Made by a program: the position numbers and the translations under genes
Shown here: one piece after another, positions 55,241-63,715 of the stretch
Layout of the letters: each line of letters opens with the position of its first letter
Position numbering within the stretch: position 1 is the first letter of the stretch
Assembly: GCA_944377405.1 (NCBI GenBank)
Contig: CALWES010000008.1
Span: 22,774-86,773 of the forward strand
DNA from: an uncultured Lachnospiraceae bacterium
GTDB lineage: Bacteria > Bacillota > Clostridia > Lachnospirales > Lachnospiraceae
Length of the DNA: 64,000 nt
Direction of reading: 5' to 3'
The notes under the pieces: generated by a model
Databases searched by the model: none
The model's input: only the letters and a program-made list of their open reading frames with translations
Told to the model about the DNA's origin: nothing

Positions 55241-56386
55241 ATGGGAGCAAAACATTACCTGAAGCTTTTTCTGAAAATCTGTCTGCCTCTTCTGGTCCTG
55301 CTTCTGGCAGTGCTTCTTCTGCCGAAGCTGGTAAGGTTTTTCATGCCCTTTATCCTGGGCTATATGGTTGCCTTTCTGGCAAACCCCTTAGTGACCTGGC
55401 TCCAGAGGCGGATCTCCATGAAGCGGAAGCATTCCTCCATTTTTATTACGGTGCTGGTGCTGGCCCTGGTGATCCTGCTTCTCTATCTGATCCTGTCCAA
55501 GCTTCTGGAGGGAGCCTATGGGATCTTCCGGGAACTGCCGGAATACTATAACGGGCTCTTCCTTACGGTGACGGACCTCTTCGATCGCTACAGCGGCACA
55601 CTGTCCAAGGTATCTCCGGAGCTGGTGGAGACCCTGCGGAGCTTCAGCACAAACCTGAACTCCACCATATCGGAGCTCCTTTCAAGCCTGGCTTCCCCTA
55701 CGGTATCCATTGCGGGAAGCGCCGTGAAGTCCGTGCCTTCCCTCTTTATCAACGCCCTGATCTTCATTCTTTCCGCCTTCTGCTTCATCACGGAATGGGA
55801 GAACATCCAGAGCTTTATCAGGAAGCACACCCCGAAGGCGGTGGACTCCTATATCACATACCTGAAAAAGGACCTGCGGAACATCTTCAGCTCCTGGCTT
55901 CTGGCTCAGTTCAAGATCATGTTCGTGGTATTTGCGGTACTGGCCATAGGCTTTCTGCTCCTTAAGGTGCGGCATGCCTTTCTGATCGCAGCCATCACGG
56001 CCTTCCTGGACTTCCTGCCCGCCTTTGGCGTGGGCTTCGTGCTGTGGCCCTGGATCGCCCTGTCCCTTCTTCAGGGAAAGTTCCTCTTCGCCCTGCTCCT
56101 TGCAGTGGTATATGTGGCCACCCAGGTGGTGCGTCAGGTGCTGCAGCCCAAGATCATGGGGGAGACCATGGGGCTTCCGCCCCTCTGGACCCTCTTTTTC
56201 CTCTTCGTGGGCTTCAAGTTCTACGGCCTTCTGGGCATGATCTTCTCTGTACCCGTAGGCATGTTCTTCCTGAGCGTATACCGCTACGGACTTTTTGACG
56301 GCATGATCGGGGCCACAAAGGAGCTTTGCCGGGATATCGGAAGGATCCTTCAGGAAAAGGAACCGGAAAATGAAAAAAAAACTTAA
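55241..56386 (+). CDS. ytvI: AI-2E family permease, YtvI type
   Basis: 381 residues. Helices at the N-terminus (about 10-55, 68-90), a long amphipathic part (95-165), and a C-terminal block of helices with LDFLPAFGVGFVLWPW and QVLQPKIMGETMGLPP identify the AI-2E/UPF0118 family; the pattern is that of the sporulation membrane protein YtvI. The substrate is unknown. A strong AAGGAGG site precedes the ATG. It shares the family but little sequence with the protein at 1381. Confidence 0.85.
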   Translation: MGAKHYLKLFLKICLPLLVLLLAVLLLPKLVRFFMPFILGYMVAFLANPLVTWLQRRISMKRKHSSIFITVLVLALVILLLYLILSKLLEGAYGIFRELPEYYNGLFLTVTDLFDRYSGTLSKVSPELVETLRSFSTNLNSTISELLSSLASPTVSIAGSAVKSVPSLFINALIFILSAFCFITEWENIQSFIRKHTPKAVDSYITYLKKDLRNIFSSWLLAQFKIMFVVFAVLAIGFLLLKVRHAFLIAAITAFLDFLPAFGVGFVLWPWIALSLLQGKFLFALLLAVVYVATQVVRQVLQPKIMGETMGLPPLWTLFFLFVGFKFYGLLGMIFSVPVGMFFLSVYRYGLFDGMIGATKELCRDIGRILQEKEPENEKKT

Positions 56387-56413
56387 AAGTTTCCCGGGAG
56401 CGGTGATAAAATT

Positions 56414-56442
56414 TTGACAAATGAAACAGATGAATATATACT
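56414..56442 (+). promoter_or_regulatory. Strong promoter of the Lys/Ala-rich protein gene
   Basis: TTGACA (56414-56419), 17-bp spacer, TATACT (56437-56442). Near the expected start lies a stem: GCAGCC (56451-56456) with GGCTGC (56461-56466), extended by CACAG/CTGTG (56446-56450 with 56472-56476), which may protect the 5' end. Confidence 0.85.
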
Positions 56443-56512
56443 ATACACAGGCAGCCCCGCGGCTGCAGAACCTGTGAAAAAGAACTAAGAAATTTTCAGG
56501 AGGGTCATGATT

Positions 56513-56968
56513 ATGGCAAAGCAGGATGAAAAGTTTTTAGGCAGCTTGAAGGGTAAACTTGAAGAGAATGCGGATAAGATCAAAGAGACCGCAAAGGATG
56601 TAACGGATAAGGCAAAGGAAGTCAGTGCCGATGCAGGAAAGAAGGTAAAGGCTGCGGGCAAGACTGCGAAGACCGTTGCCGCAAAGGCAAAGGAGAAGGC
56701 AGAGACCAAGGCCGAGGCTCCCAAGCGGACCAGAAAGACCGCAAAGACCGCAGGCGTTTCCAAGAACCTGAAGTCAAAGATCGTATTCCAGTTCTACGGA
56801 AACAACGTAGACGCCGACGAGGTCCTGAAGAAGGCTACCAAGGCAGCTCAGAAGGCATGCACGGACAAGCAGATCAAGAGCCTTGAGGTATATATCAACG
56901 GACATGAGAATGCGGCCTACTATGTGGTAAACGGTGAAGGCAAGAGCGAATACCGCATCGATCTGTAA
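56513..56968 (+). CDS. Lys/Ala-rich small protein (DUF6465-like)
   Basis: 151 residues. Residues 1-80 are lysine/alanine-rich, with repeated KAK, KTAK and AKEKAE patterns like histone H1 tails or LEA-type helices. Residues 85-151 form a compact domain: KIVFQFYGNNVDADEVLKKA, a helix, LEVYINGHENAAYYVVNG. I recall the C-terminal part as DUF6465, common in Lachnospiraceae, but could not check. The strong promoter, stem at the 5' end, AGGAGG site (9 bases before the ATG at 56513) and own terminator point to high expression. Nucleic-acid binding is a guess from composition. Confidence 0.8.
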   Translation: MAKQDEKFLGSLKGKLEENADKIKETAKDVTDKAKEVSADAGKKVKAAGKTAKTVAAKAKEKAETKAEAPKRTRKTAKTAGVSKNLKSKIVFQFYGNNVDADEVLKKATKAAQKACTDKQIKSLEVYINGHENAAYYVVNGEGKSEYRIDL

Positions 56969-56988
56969 CGGATAAAGAAAAGATACGG

Positions 56989-57019
56989 ACGGCAGGGCAG
57001 AAAAGTCCCTGCCGTTTTT
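56989..57019 (+). terminator. Terminator of the Lys/Ala-rich protein gene
   Basis: ACGGCAGGG (56989-56997) pairs with CCCTGCCGT (57007-57015), followed by five T. Confidence 0.88.
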
Positions 57020-57039
57020 ATGCAAAAAGGAGGAACCCC

Positions 57040-58281
57040 ATGCAGAAGCTTCCCGAGGCATACCTGCGCCGGATGCAGGAGCTGCTTGGAGAGGAATATG
57101 AGGACTTTCTCAGGTCCTATGACAGGCCCCCGAAGCGGGGGCTCCGTTTCAATATGAAAAAGGCCCGGCAGGAGACCGTGGAGGCCCTGGTGGCCCGGTG
57201 GGATCTTCGGCCCGTTCCCTGGTGCCGGGAGGGCTGGTACTATGAGGAGAAAGAAGGGGTAAGGCCCGGAAAGTCTCCATATCACGAGGCCGGGGTCTTC
57301 TATATCCAGGAACCCTCCGCCATGATCCCGGCGGAGCGGGCTGAGATCCGGGAGGAACACCGGGTGCTGGACCTCTGTGCCGCCCCCGGGGGCAAGTCCA
57401 CCCAGGCAGCCCAACGGGCGGGGATCCTGGTATCCAACGAATACATCAAAAAAAGGGCTCAGATCCTGAGCTCCAACATCGAACGGATGGGCCTTCAGAA
57501 CGTCATCGTCACCTCCGCCTCTCCGGCGGAGCTGGCAGAGGTATTCCCGGAATACTTTGACCGGATCATCGTGGACGCCCCCTGCTCCGGAGAGGGGATG
57601 ATGCGGCGGGATGAGACCGCCATAGCCGAGTGGAGCGAGGAAAACGTGGCCCTCTGTGTGGAACGCCAGAAGGAGATCCTCAGGGAGGCCTTCCGGATGC
57701 TGGCACCGGGGGGCAGGCTGGTGTACTCCACCTGTACCTTCGAGCCGGAGGAAAATCAGCTTCAGGCGGAGCAGTTCCTTTCGGAGCACGGGGATCTTGA
57801 ACTTCTCTCCCAGGAGCAGATCTTCCCCCACAGAGTCGAGGGAGAGGGGCACTACTGCGCCGTATTCCGGCGGGAGGGAGAGGCCCCGGAAGGCGCTCCT
57901 TCCCTTTCCGAGGCAGCGGAACGCTTAAGAAGGGCCAGAATCCACATCCTGCGCTGCGGCGTGGAGCCTGGGGAGCTGATAAAGGGAAAGCATAAAGGGG
58001 AGACCCGGTATGAGCCCTCCCATGCGGAGGCCATGGCCATGGGGCAGGAGGAGCTTTCGGAAAAGAGCCTGAACCTCCTTACGGAGGAGCTTTCGGCCAT
58101 GTGGCTTCGGGGGGAGAGCCTGAACCTTGCGGCCCTTCCGGAAGGAAGCTTCCGGCTCCTTGTACCTGAGGAGTTTTCCGGCTATCTGCCGGTGTGCTTC
58201 GACGGCTATCCCTTAGGCTTCGGAAAGCTGGTAAAGGGCGTGGTGAAGAATCATTATCCCAAGGGCCTTCGTCGGAATTAA
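57040..58281 (+). CDS. RNA cytosine-C5 methyltransferase, RsmF/NOP2 type
   Basis: 413 residues. The SAM-binding DLCAAPGGKSTQAA motif (near 111), the DAPCSGEGMMRR motif with the releasing cysteine (near 180) and YSTCTFEPEEN with the catalytic cysteine (near 228) are complete. The N-terminal RNA-binding part is short and a C-terminal PUA-like region (about 300-413) is present, the RsmF-type layout. It methylates cytosine in rRNA or tRNA; the exact target is not shown. An AAAGGAGG site precedes the ATG. A 69-base gap and a terminator separate it from the gene before. Confidence 0.92.
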   Translation: MQKLPEAYLRRMQELLGEEYEDFLRSYDRPPKRGLRFNMKKARQETVEALVARWDLRPVPWCREGWYYEEKEGVRPGKSPYHEAGVFYIQEPSAMIPAERAEIREEHRVLDLCAAPGGKSTQAAQRAGILVSNEYIKKRAQILSSNIERMGLQNVIVTSASPAELAEVFPEYFDRIIVDAPCSGEGMMRRDETAIAEWSEENVALCVERQKEILREAFRMLAPGGRLVYSTCTFEPEENQLQAEQFLSEHGDLELLSQEQIFPHRVEGEGHYCAVFRREGEAPEGAPSLSEAAERLRRARIHILRCGVEPGELIKGKHKGETRYEPSHAEAMAMGQEELSEKSLNLLTEELSAMWLRGESLNLAALPEGSFRLLVPEEFSGYLPVCFDGYPLGFGKLVKGVVKNHYPKGLRRN

Positions 58282-58294
58282 CCCCCCGGGGCCC

Positions 58295-58343
58295 TTTAAA
58301 GTGACAAAAAGAAGCATAATTTTAACGTAAGTAACACTTTAAA
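58295..58343. promoter_or_regulatory. Inverted repeat at the decarboxylase operon promoter
   Basis: TTTAAAGTG (58295-58303) and CACTTTAAA (58335-58343) are perfect 9-base mirror copies, 40 bp centre to centre. The second copy covers the -35 box, the expected place for a repressor site; the spacing (about four helix turns) would suit DNA looping. Confidence 0.45.
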
Positions 58344-58366
58344 CTCTCATGGGATTGTGTTATACT
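58338..58366 (+). promoter_or_regulatory. Promoter of the decarboxylase operon
   Basis: TTTAAA (58338-58343), 17-bp spacer, TGT-TATACT (-10 at 58361-58366). A leader of about 40 bases follows. Confidence 0.65.
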
Positions 58367-58414
58367 TTTAACGAAATTTTTTTTCAGAGAAGTTTTCAGA
58401 ATGGAGGGAAAAAT

Positions 58415-59818
58415 ATGGCAATCACAGAAACAGCTGCCCATAGGAGGATCGCTTCTCTTCTCGATGAGCAGAGCTTTGTTGAGATCGGTTCACGTGTCGT
58501 TTCCAGACTGGCCGACAGCGACCCTTCCCTGGAAAAGCAGGGAGATGGCGTAGTCTGCGGCTACGGCACCATCGGAGGAGCCCTGGTCTATGTATACGCC
58601 CAGGATGCCTCTGCCTTTGGCGGAGCCATCGGCGAGATGCATGCCAGAAAGATCTGCAGGCTTTACAACATGGCAGTGACCATGGGTGCGCCCATCATCG
58701 CACTGGTGGACTGCAGCGGTGTAAGACTGCAGGAGGGAAACGATTCTCTGTACAGCTTTGGACGGATGTTCCGGGAGCAGACCAGAGCCAGCGGCGTAGT
58801 ACCCCAGATCATGGGCGTATTCGGAAGCTGCGGCGGCGGGATGGCGGTATCCGCATCCATGGCTGATTTTGTATTTATGGAAAAGGGAACAGGAAAGCTT
58901 TTCCTGAACAGCCCCAATGCGGTCCTTGGCAATTATGAGGAAAAATGCGACACCTCCTCTGCAGCCTATCAGGCGGAGGAGACAGGACTTGCGGACTTTG
59001 CAGGTACGGAGGAGGAGATCCTCGCAAAGATGCGGGAGCTTGTATCCATGCTTCCCCAGAACAATGAGAGCGATCTGTCCTATGACGTCTGCGAGGACGA
59101 TCTGAACAGAGCCCTTACAGGGATCGAGAACTGCGGCAGCAAGGCGGAGATGCTTCAGATGATCTCCGATAACGGCACCTTCCTGGAGATCAAGAAGGAC
59201 CATGCCCCGGAGATGACCGTGGGCCTGATCCGGCTGAACGGACAGACCATTGGCGCCGTGGCGAACAACGCTCCCCTCATGACCCATCTGGGCTGCAAAA
59301 AGGCTATTCATTTTATCAGTTTCTGTGATGCCTTCAATATCCCGGTGCTGACCCTTGCGGACACCGACGGATTTGCCAGGGACGCTGTCAACGAGCAGCA
59401 GCTGGCCAGAGCCCTTGGAAAGCTCACCTTCACCTATGCCAATGCCTCCGTTCCCACAGTTACGGTGGTAACGGGACATGCCTACGGCACCGCAGGCCTT
59501 GTGATGAACTCAAAGGCCCTGGGCGCCAATATGGTCTATGCCTGGGAGCAGGCGGACATGGGCCTTATGGACCCGAAGCCCGCAGCACAGATTGTCTATG
59601 CAGAGGAGATCGAACAGGCAGAGGACAAGGTACAGAAAACGGAGGAGCTTACGGCTCAGTACAGAAGGACCCAGTCCTCAGCAGAGGCCAATGCCCGCAG
59701 AGGCTATGTGGATGATATCATCCAGCCGGCAGAGACCAGACAGAGAGTCATCGCCGCCTTCGAGATGCTGTACACCAAGAGTACTCTGGAGCTTAACAAG
59801 AAGCACGGCACGGTATAA
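58415..59818 (+). CDS. Acyl-CoA carboxyltransferase subunit (MmdA-like)
   Basis: 467 residues, about 40 shorter than typical MmdA/PccB. Two crotonase-like halves are visible: the first with DGVVCGYGTIGG, an ALVDCSGVRLQEG loop and GSCGGGMAVSASMADF (oxyanion region), the second with NNAPLMTHLGCKKAIHFISFCDAFNIPVL and GHAYGTAGLVMNSKALGANMVYAW. The second-half motif differs from the usual KAYGGA form, so the acyl-CoA substrate is uncertain (methylmalonyl-CoA, malonyl-CoA or another). The start at 58415 follows GGAGGG. It heads the operon with OadG, biotin carrier, OadB and OadA. Confidence 0.88.
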   Translation: MAITETAAHRRIASLLDEQSFVEIGSRVVSRLADSDPSLEKQGDGVVCGYGTIGGALVYVYAQDASAFGGAIGEMHARKICRLYNMAVTMGAPIIALVDCSGVRLQEGNDSLYSFGRMFREQTRASGVVPQIMGVFGSCGGGMAVSASMADFVFMEKGTGKLFLNSPNAVLGNYEEKCDTSSAAYQAEETGLADFAGTEEEILAKMRELVSMLPQNNESDLSYDVCEDDLNRALTGIENCGSKAEMLQMISDNGTFLEIKKDHAPEMTVGLIRLNGQTIGAVANNAPLMTHLGCKKAIHFISFCDAFNIPVLTLADTDGFARDAVNEQQLARALGKLTFTYANASVPTVTVVTGHAYGTAGLVMNSKALGANMVYAWEQADMGLMDPKPAAQIVYAEEIEQAEDKVQKTEELTAQYRRTQSSAEANARRGYVDDIIQPAETRQRVIAAFEMLYTKSTLELNKKHGTV

Positions 59819-59830
59819 GGAGTGATGGAA

Positions 59831-60598
59831 ATGAAAAATTACATCAAGCGGATCCTGCTTGCCTGCACCCTGGTGCTGGGGCTCATGCTCCTTTCCGGCT
59901 GCAAACAGCAGGAAGAAAGCGTAACGGCTCTGGACCCGGCTCTGGAGGAGGCCCTGAACCAGCAGGCGGAGAACTTCATTCAGACCCTGACGGGACTTAC
60001 GGATGAGGAGATCGAGCAGGAGATCGAATACGCAAACGACGAACAGATGACGGTCCTGGCCTCGGGACTGAACTCCTGGAAGTCCGCAAAGAAGGACCTG
60101 GGAGCCTTCCAGTCCGTCCTCAGTGCCGAAACGGTGCCTACGGAGGACAAGGGCTATGAGACCACCCTCAACCTGCAGTTTGAGGAGCGGGAATGCAGCT
60201 TCCTCTATGCGGTGGACAGGAAGAACAATACGACGGAGATCACCTTCTCCCCGGATTACACCATGGGGGAGATGATGGCCCAGGCAGCAGGCAACCTGAT
60301 CGTGGGCATGGCAATGGTATTTGCCGTACTGATCTTCATCATGCTGATCATAAGCCTCTTTAAATACATCCCCCAGGACCTGGGAGCAAAGAAGGAAACA
60401 AAGGCTCAGGAGCCGGAACCGGCAGCAGAGGCAGCAGAGCCCCTGATGGCGGAGGAAGCAGGAAACGAGGATGAGATCGCAGCCGTCATTGCAGCCGCCA
60501 TTGCGGCCTATGAGGCAGATCAGGGAAGCGGTTCCTGCGGAAACGGACTTACGGTCCGTTCCATCAGACGGGTATCAAGAGCACAGGCCAGAAGATAA
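59831..60598 (+). CDS. OadG-like subunit with lipoprotein head and extra outer domain
   Basis: 255 residues, against about 80-120 for simple OadG/MmdD. An LLSGC lipobox (Cys24) follows a hydrophobic stretch; residues 28-145 form an acidic outer domain (similar in feel to DUF3887); a helix at about 155-178 (NLIVGMAMVFAVLIFIMLIISLF) leads to the cytoplasmic Ala/Glu/Pro-rich OadG tail ending in a basic segment. OadG assembles the decarboxylase and binds metal. The ATG at 59831 is 8 bases after AAGGAG. The family call rests on the single helix, tail and place in the operon. Confidence 0.83.
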   Translation: MKNYIKRILLACTLVLGLMLLSGCKQQEESVTALDPALEEALNQQAENFIQTLTGLTDEEIEQEIEYANDEQMTVLASGLNSWKSAKKDLGAFQSVLSAETVPTEDKGYETTLNLQFEERECSFLYAVDRKNNTTEITFSPDYTMGEMMAQAAGNLIVGMAMVFAVLIFIMLIISLFKYIPQDLGAKKETKAQEPEPAAEAAEPLMAEEAGNEDEIAAVIAAAIAAYEADQGSGSCGNGLTVRSIRRVSRAQARR

Positions 60599-60613
60599 AA
60601 AGGAGAAGCGAAA

Positions 60614-60985
60614 ATGAAAAACTATACAATTACCGTAAACGGCAATGTTTATGAAGTGACCGTAGAAGAAAACGCACAGGGAGCAGCCTCCGTGCAGGCT
60701 CCCGCACCGGCAGCACAGCCTAAGGCCTCTGCACCGGCAGCAAAGGCCCCTGCAGCAAAGGGACCCCAGGGCGGCATTAAGGTAGAAGCCCCCATGTCCG
60801 GAAAGATCCTTGGAGTCAAGGCCCAGGTGGGACAGGCAGTCAAGAGAGGAGAGGTGCTCCTGATCCTGGAGGCCATGAAGATGGAAAACGACATCGTAGC
60901 ACCTCAGGACGGCACCGTGGCCTCCATCAACTGCGCAGCAGGAGATGCAGTGGAAACGGGAGCAGTACTTGCAACCCTGAACTAA
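60614..60985 (+). CDS. Biotin carrier protein of the decarboxylase
   Basis: 123 residues. A short N-terminal strand pair, an Ala/Pro-rich linker (about 22-53), and a biotinyl domain (54-123) with EAMKMEN; the biotin goes on Lys89. The linker lets the domain swing between carboxyltransferase and membrane pump. The carrier is a free subunit here, unlike OadA proteins that carry it at their C-terminus. An AAGGAG site precedes the ATG, and the gene is 15 bases after OadG. Confidence 0.95.
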   Translation: MKNYTITVNGNVYEVTVEENAQGAASVQAPAPAAQPKASAPAAKAPAAKGPQGGIKVEAPMSGKILGVKAQVGQAVKRGEVLLILEAMKMENDIVAPQDGTVASINCAAGDAVETGAVLATLN

Positions 60986-60994
60986 TGTGAGTCA

Positions 60995-61040
60995 GGGGCA
61001 TGGAACAGCCTGTTCCGGCCCCGGGTGCCCAATGGGGCAC
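60995..61040 (+). repeat. Two tandem hairpins between the biotin carrier gene and oadB
   Basis: First stem: GGGGC (60995-60999) and GGAACA (61002-61007) with TGTTCC (61011-61016) and GCCCC (61018-61022). Second stem: GTGCCC (61025-61030) with GGGCAC (61035-61040). No T-run follows. They could protect or process the transcript so that the subunits are made in unequal amounts. Confidence 0.55.
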
Positions 61041-61059
61041 AGAATGGAGGAGAACATAA

Positions 61060-62208
61060 ATGGATTTAGGAAGTACATTTTCCAATCTGCTTTCGCAGAC
61101 GGCCTTTTCCAATCTGACAGTCGGTAACTTTATCATGATCATGGTAGCGTTTATCTTCCTGTATCTGGCTATCAAGAAAGGATTTGAGCCCCTTCTGCTG
61201 ATTCCCATCGCCTTCGGAATGCTCCTTGTGAACATCTATCCGGACATCATGTATTCTCCGGAGGAGACTCCCAACGGCGTAGGCGGAATGCTTTGGTACT
61301 TTTTCCAGCTGGACGAGTGGACGATCCTTCCCTCGCTGATCTTCATGGGCGTAGGCGCCCAGACGGACTTTGCTCCGCTGATCGCGAATCCGAAGACCTT
61401 CCTCATGGGCGCCGCGGCCCAGTTCGGCATCTACGCGGCATATTTTGTAGCGATCCTGCTTGGATTCAACGGTAAGGCAGCGGCAGCCATCTCCATCATC
61501 GGCGGCGCCGACGGCCCCACCTCCATCTTCCTGGCCAACAAGCTGGGAGAGACGGGACTGCTGGGTCCCATCGCCGTGGCGGCCTATTCCTACATGGCAC
61601 TGGTGCCCATCATCCAGCCCCCCATCATGAGGGCCCTTACCACGGAGAAGGAGCGGAAGATCCGCATGGACAACCTCCGTCCCGTATCCAAGCTTGAGAA
61701 GATCCTGTTCCCCATCGTGGTAACGGTGGTGGTATGTCTGATCCTTCCCTCCACAGCTCCCCTTGTGGGTATGCTGATGCTGGGTAACCTCTTCAAGGAG
61801 TCCGGCGTGGTAAAGCAGCTCCAGGAGACGGCGGCAAATGCCATGATGTTCATCGTGGTGATCCTGCTGGGTACCTCCGTGGGAGCCACCACCTCTGCTG
61901 AGGCCTTCCTGAACGCAGACACCTTAAAGATCGTGGCCCTGGGCCTGATCGCCTTCGCCTTCGGTACTGCCGGCGGCGTGGTGCTGGGCAAGATCATGTG
62001 CAAGCTTTCCGGCGGCAAGATCAATCCCCTCATCGGCTCTGCAGGCGTATCCGCAGTGCCCATGGCAGCCCGGGTATCCCAGAAGGTGGGAGCGGAGACC
62101 GATCCCACGAACTTCCTGCTGATGCACGCCATGGGCCCCAATGTGGCAGGCGTCATCGGAACGGCAGTGGCAGCAGGTACCTTTATGGCGGTATTCGGCG
62201 TCAAGTAA
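61060..62208 (+). CDS. oadB: Sodium-pumping decarboxylase beta subunit
   Basis: 382 residues, about eleven helices. The beta subunit decarboxylates carboxybiotin and exports Na+. The ion-site motif GGADGPTSIF (near 147-156, with the key Asp) and conserved SAVPMAARVSQ and NFLLMHAMGPNVAGVIG segments near the end are intact. An AATGGAGGAG site precedes the ATG. It works with either of the two carboxyltransferases that flank it in the operon. Confidence 0.96.
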   Translation: MDLGSTFSNLLSQTAFSNLTVGNFIMIMVAFIFLYLAIKKGFEPLLLIPIAFGMLLVNIYPDIMYSPEETPNGVGGMLWYFFQLDEWTILPSLIFMGVGAQTDFAPLIANPKTFLMGAAAQFGIYAAYFVAILLGFNGKAAAAISIIGGADGPTSIFLANKLGETGLLGPIAVAAYSYMALVPIIQPPIMRALTTEKERKIRMDNLRPVSKLEKILFPIVVTVVVCLILPSTAPLVGMLMLGNLFKESGVVKQLQETAANAMMFIVVILLGTSVGATTSAEAFLNADTLKIVALGLIAFAFGTAGGVVLGKIMCKLSGGKINPLIGSAGVSAVPMAARVSQKVGAETDPTNFLLMHAMGPNVAGVIGTAVAAGTFMAVFGVK

Positions 62209-62253
62209 GACGTCCCGGATCGGACTTGGTTTATGGAAATGGAGGATAAAGAA

Positions 62254-63660
62254 ATGGCAGATACAGTAAAGAAGCCGGTGAAGATCGTGGAGACCGTCTT
62301 AAGAGACGCCCACCAGTCCCTCATCGCCACCCGGATGCCCACGGAGGAGATGCTTCCCATCGTGGAGAAGATGGACCAGATCGGCTATTATGCAGTAGAG
62401 TGCTGGGGCGGCGCCACCTTTGACGCTTCCCTGAGATTCCTGAAGGAGGACCCCTGGGAGAGGCTGAGAAAGCTGAGAGCAGGCTTCAAGAACACGAAGC
62501 TCCAGATGCTTTTCCGGGGACAGAACATCCTGGGCTACAACCATTACGCAGACGACGTGGTGGAGTACTTCGTACAGAAGTCCGTGGCAAACGGTATCGA
62601 TATCATCCGGATCTTCGACTGCCTGAATGATGTAAGAAACCTGGAGACCGCGGTAAAGGCCACCAAGAAGGAAGGGGGACACGCCCAGATCGCCCTGTGC
62701 TATACCTTGGGAGACGCCTATACCCTGGACTACTGGAAGGAGCTTGCAAAGCGGGTAGAGGACATGGGAGCCGATTCCCTCTGCATCAAGGATATGGCAG
62801 GCCTTCTGTGCCCCTATCCGGCCTATGAGCTGGTACAGGCCTTGAAGGAGGGCACCAGCCTTCCCATCGACATCCACACCCACTACACCTCAGGCATGGC
62901 TTCCATGACCTATATGAAGGCAGTGGAGGCAGGTGCGGATATCATCGATACCGCCTGCAGCCCCTTTGCTCTGGGTACTTCCCAGCCCTCCTCCGAGGTC
63001 ATGGTGAAGGCCTTCCAGGGAACCCCCTATGACACGGGCCTTAATGTGGAGAAGATGACGGAGATCTGCGACTACTTCGAGCCCTATAAGCAGGAGGTAT
63101 TAAAGAGCGGACTCCTTAATCCCAAGGTCATGGGCGTAAATGTAAATACCCTGAAGTACCAGGTACCGGGAGGCATGCTCTCCAACCTGGTAAAGCAGCT
63201 GAACGACGCAGGCAAGGGGGACAAGCTCCAGGAGGTGCTGGAGGAGATCCCGAGAGTCAGAAAGGACTTCGGCGAGCCGCCCCTTGTTACCCCCTCTTCC
63301 CAGATCGTGGGAACCCAGGCCGTTATGAACGTGCTGGCAGGGGAGCGCTACAAGCTGGTACCCAAGGAGTCCAAGAAGCTTGCAGCTGGCGAGTTCGGCC
63401 AGACCGTAAAGCCCATGGACCCGGAGGTCCAGAAGAAGATCCTGGGAGACGAGAAGCCCATCACCTGCCGTCCCGCAGACCTGCTGGAGCCCCAGCTCCC
63501 GGCCTTCGAGAAGGAGATGGCCCAGTGGAAGCGGCAGCCTGAGGACGTGCTGTCCTACGCCCTGTTCCCGGCTGTGGCCAAGGAATTCTTCCAGTACCGG
63601 GAAGCTCAGGACACCGGCATCGACCAGAGCAAGGTGAAGGACGGAGCATATCCGGTATAA
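62254..63660 (+). CDS. oadA: Oxaloacetate decarboxylase alpha / pyruvate carboxyltransferase subunit
   Basis: 468 residues. It is a TIM-barrel carboxyltransferase: ETVLRDAHQSLIATRM at the start, the CWGGATFD motif, IKDMAGLL with the carbamoylated-type lysine, and DIHTHYTSG with the metal histidines, followed by the conserved C-terminal PYC/OADA domain. It stops before a biotin domain, which is the separate protein at 60614. It moves carboxyl between oxaloacetate/pyruvate and biotin. The ATG at 62254 is 8 bases after GGAGG; the ATG at 62233 overlaps that site. A terminator follows at 63674. Confidence 0.94.
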   Translation: MADTVKKPVKIVETVLRDAHQSLIATRMPTEEMLPIVEKMDQIGYYAVECWGGATFDASLRFLKEDPWERLRKLRAGFKNTKLQMLFRGQNILGYNHYADDVVEYFVQKSVANGIDIIRIFDCLNDVRNLETAVKATKKEGGHAQIALCYTLGDAYTLDYWKELAKRVEDMGADSLCIKDMAGLLCPYPAYELVQALKEGTSLPIDIHTHYTSGMASMTYMKAVEAGADIIDTACSPFALGTSQPSSEVMVKAFQGTPYDTGLNVEKMTEICDYFEPYKQEVLKSGLLNPKVMGVNVNTLKYQVPGGMLSNLVKQLNDAGKGDKLQEVLEEIPRVRKDFGEPPLVTPSSQIVGTQAVMNVLAGERYKLVPKESKKLAAGEFGQTVKPMDPEVQKKILGDEKPITCRPADLLEPQLPAFEKEMAQWKRQPEDVLSYALFPAVAKEFFQYREAQDTGIDQSKVKDGAYPV

Positions 63661-63673
63661 GGATCAGAAAGGC

Positions 63674-63701
63674 GGCCCGCGCAGCAGCGGGCCCCTTTTT
63701 T
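63674..63701 (+). terminator. Terminator of the decarboxylase operon
   Basis: GGCCCGC (63674-63680) pairs with GCGGGCC (63687-63693), then CC and six T. Confidence 0.9.
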
Positions 63702-63715
63702 GATTTTGATGGGGG

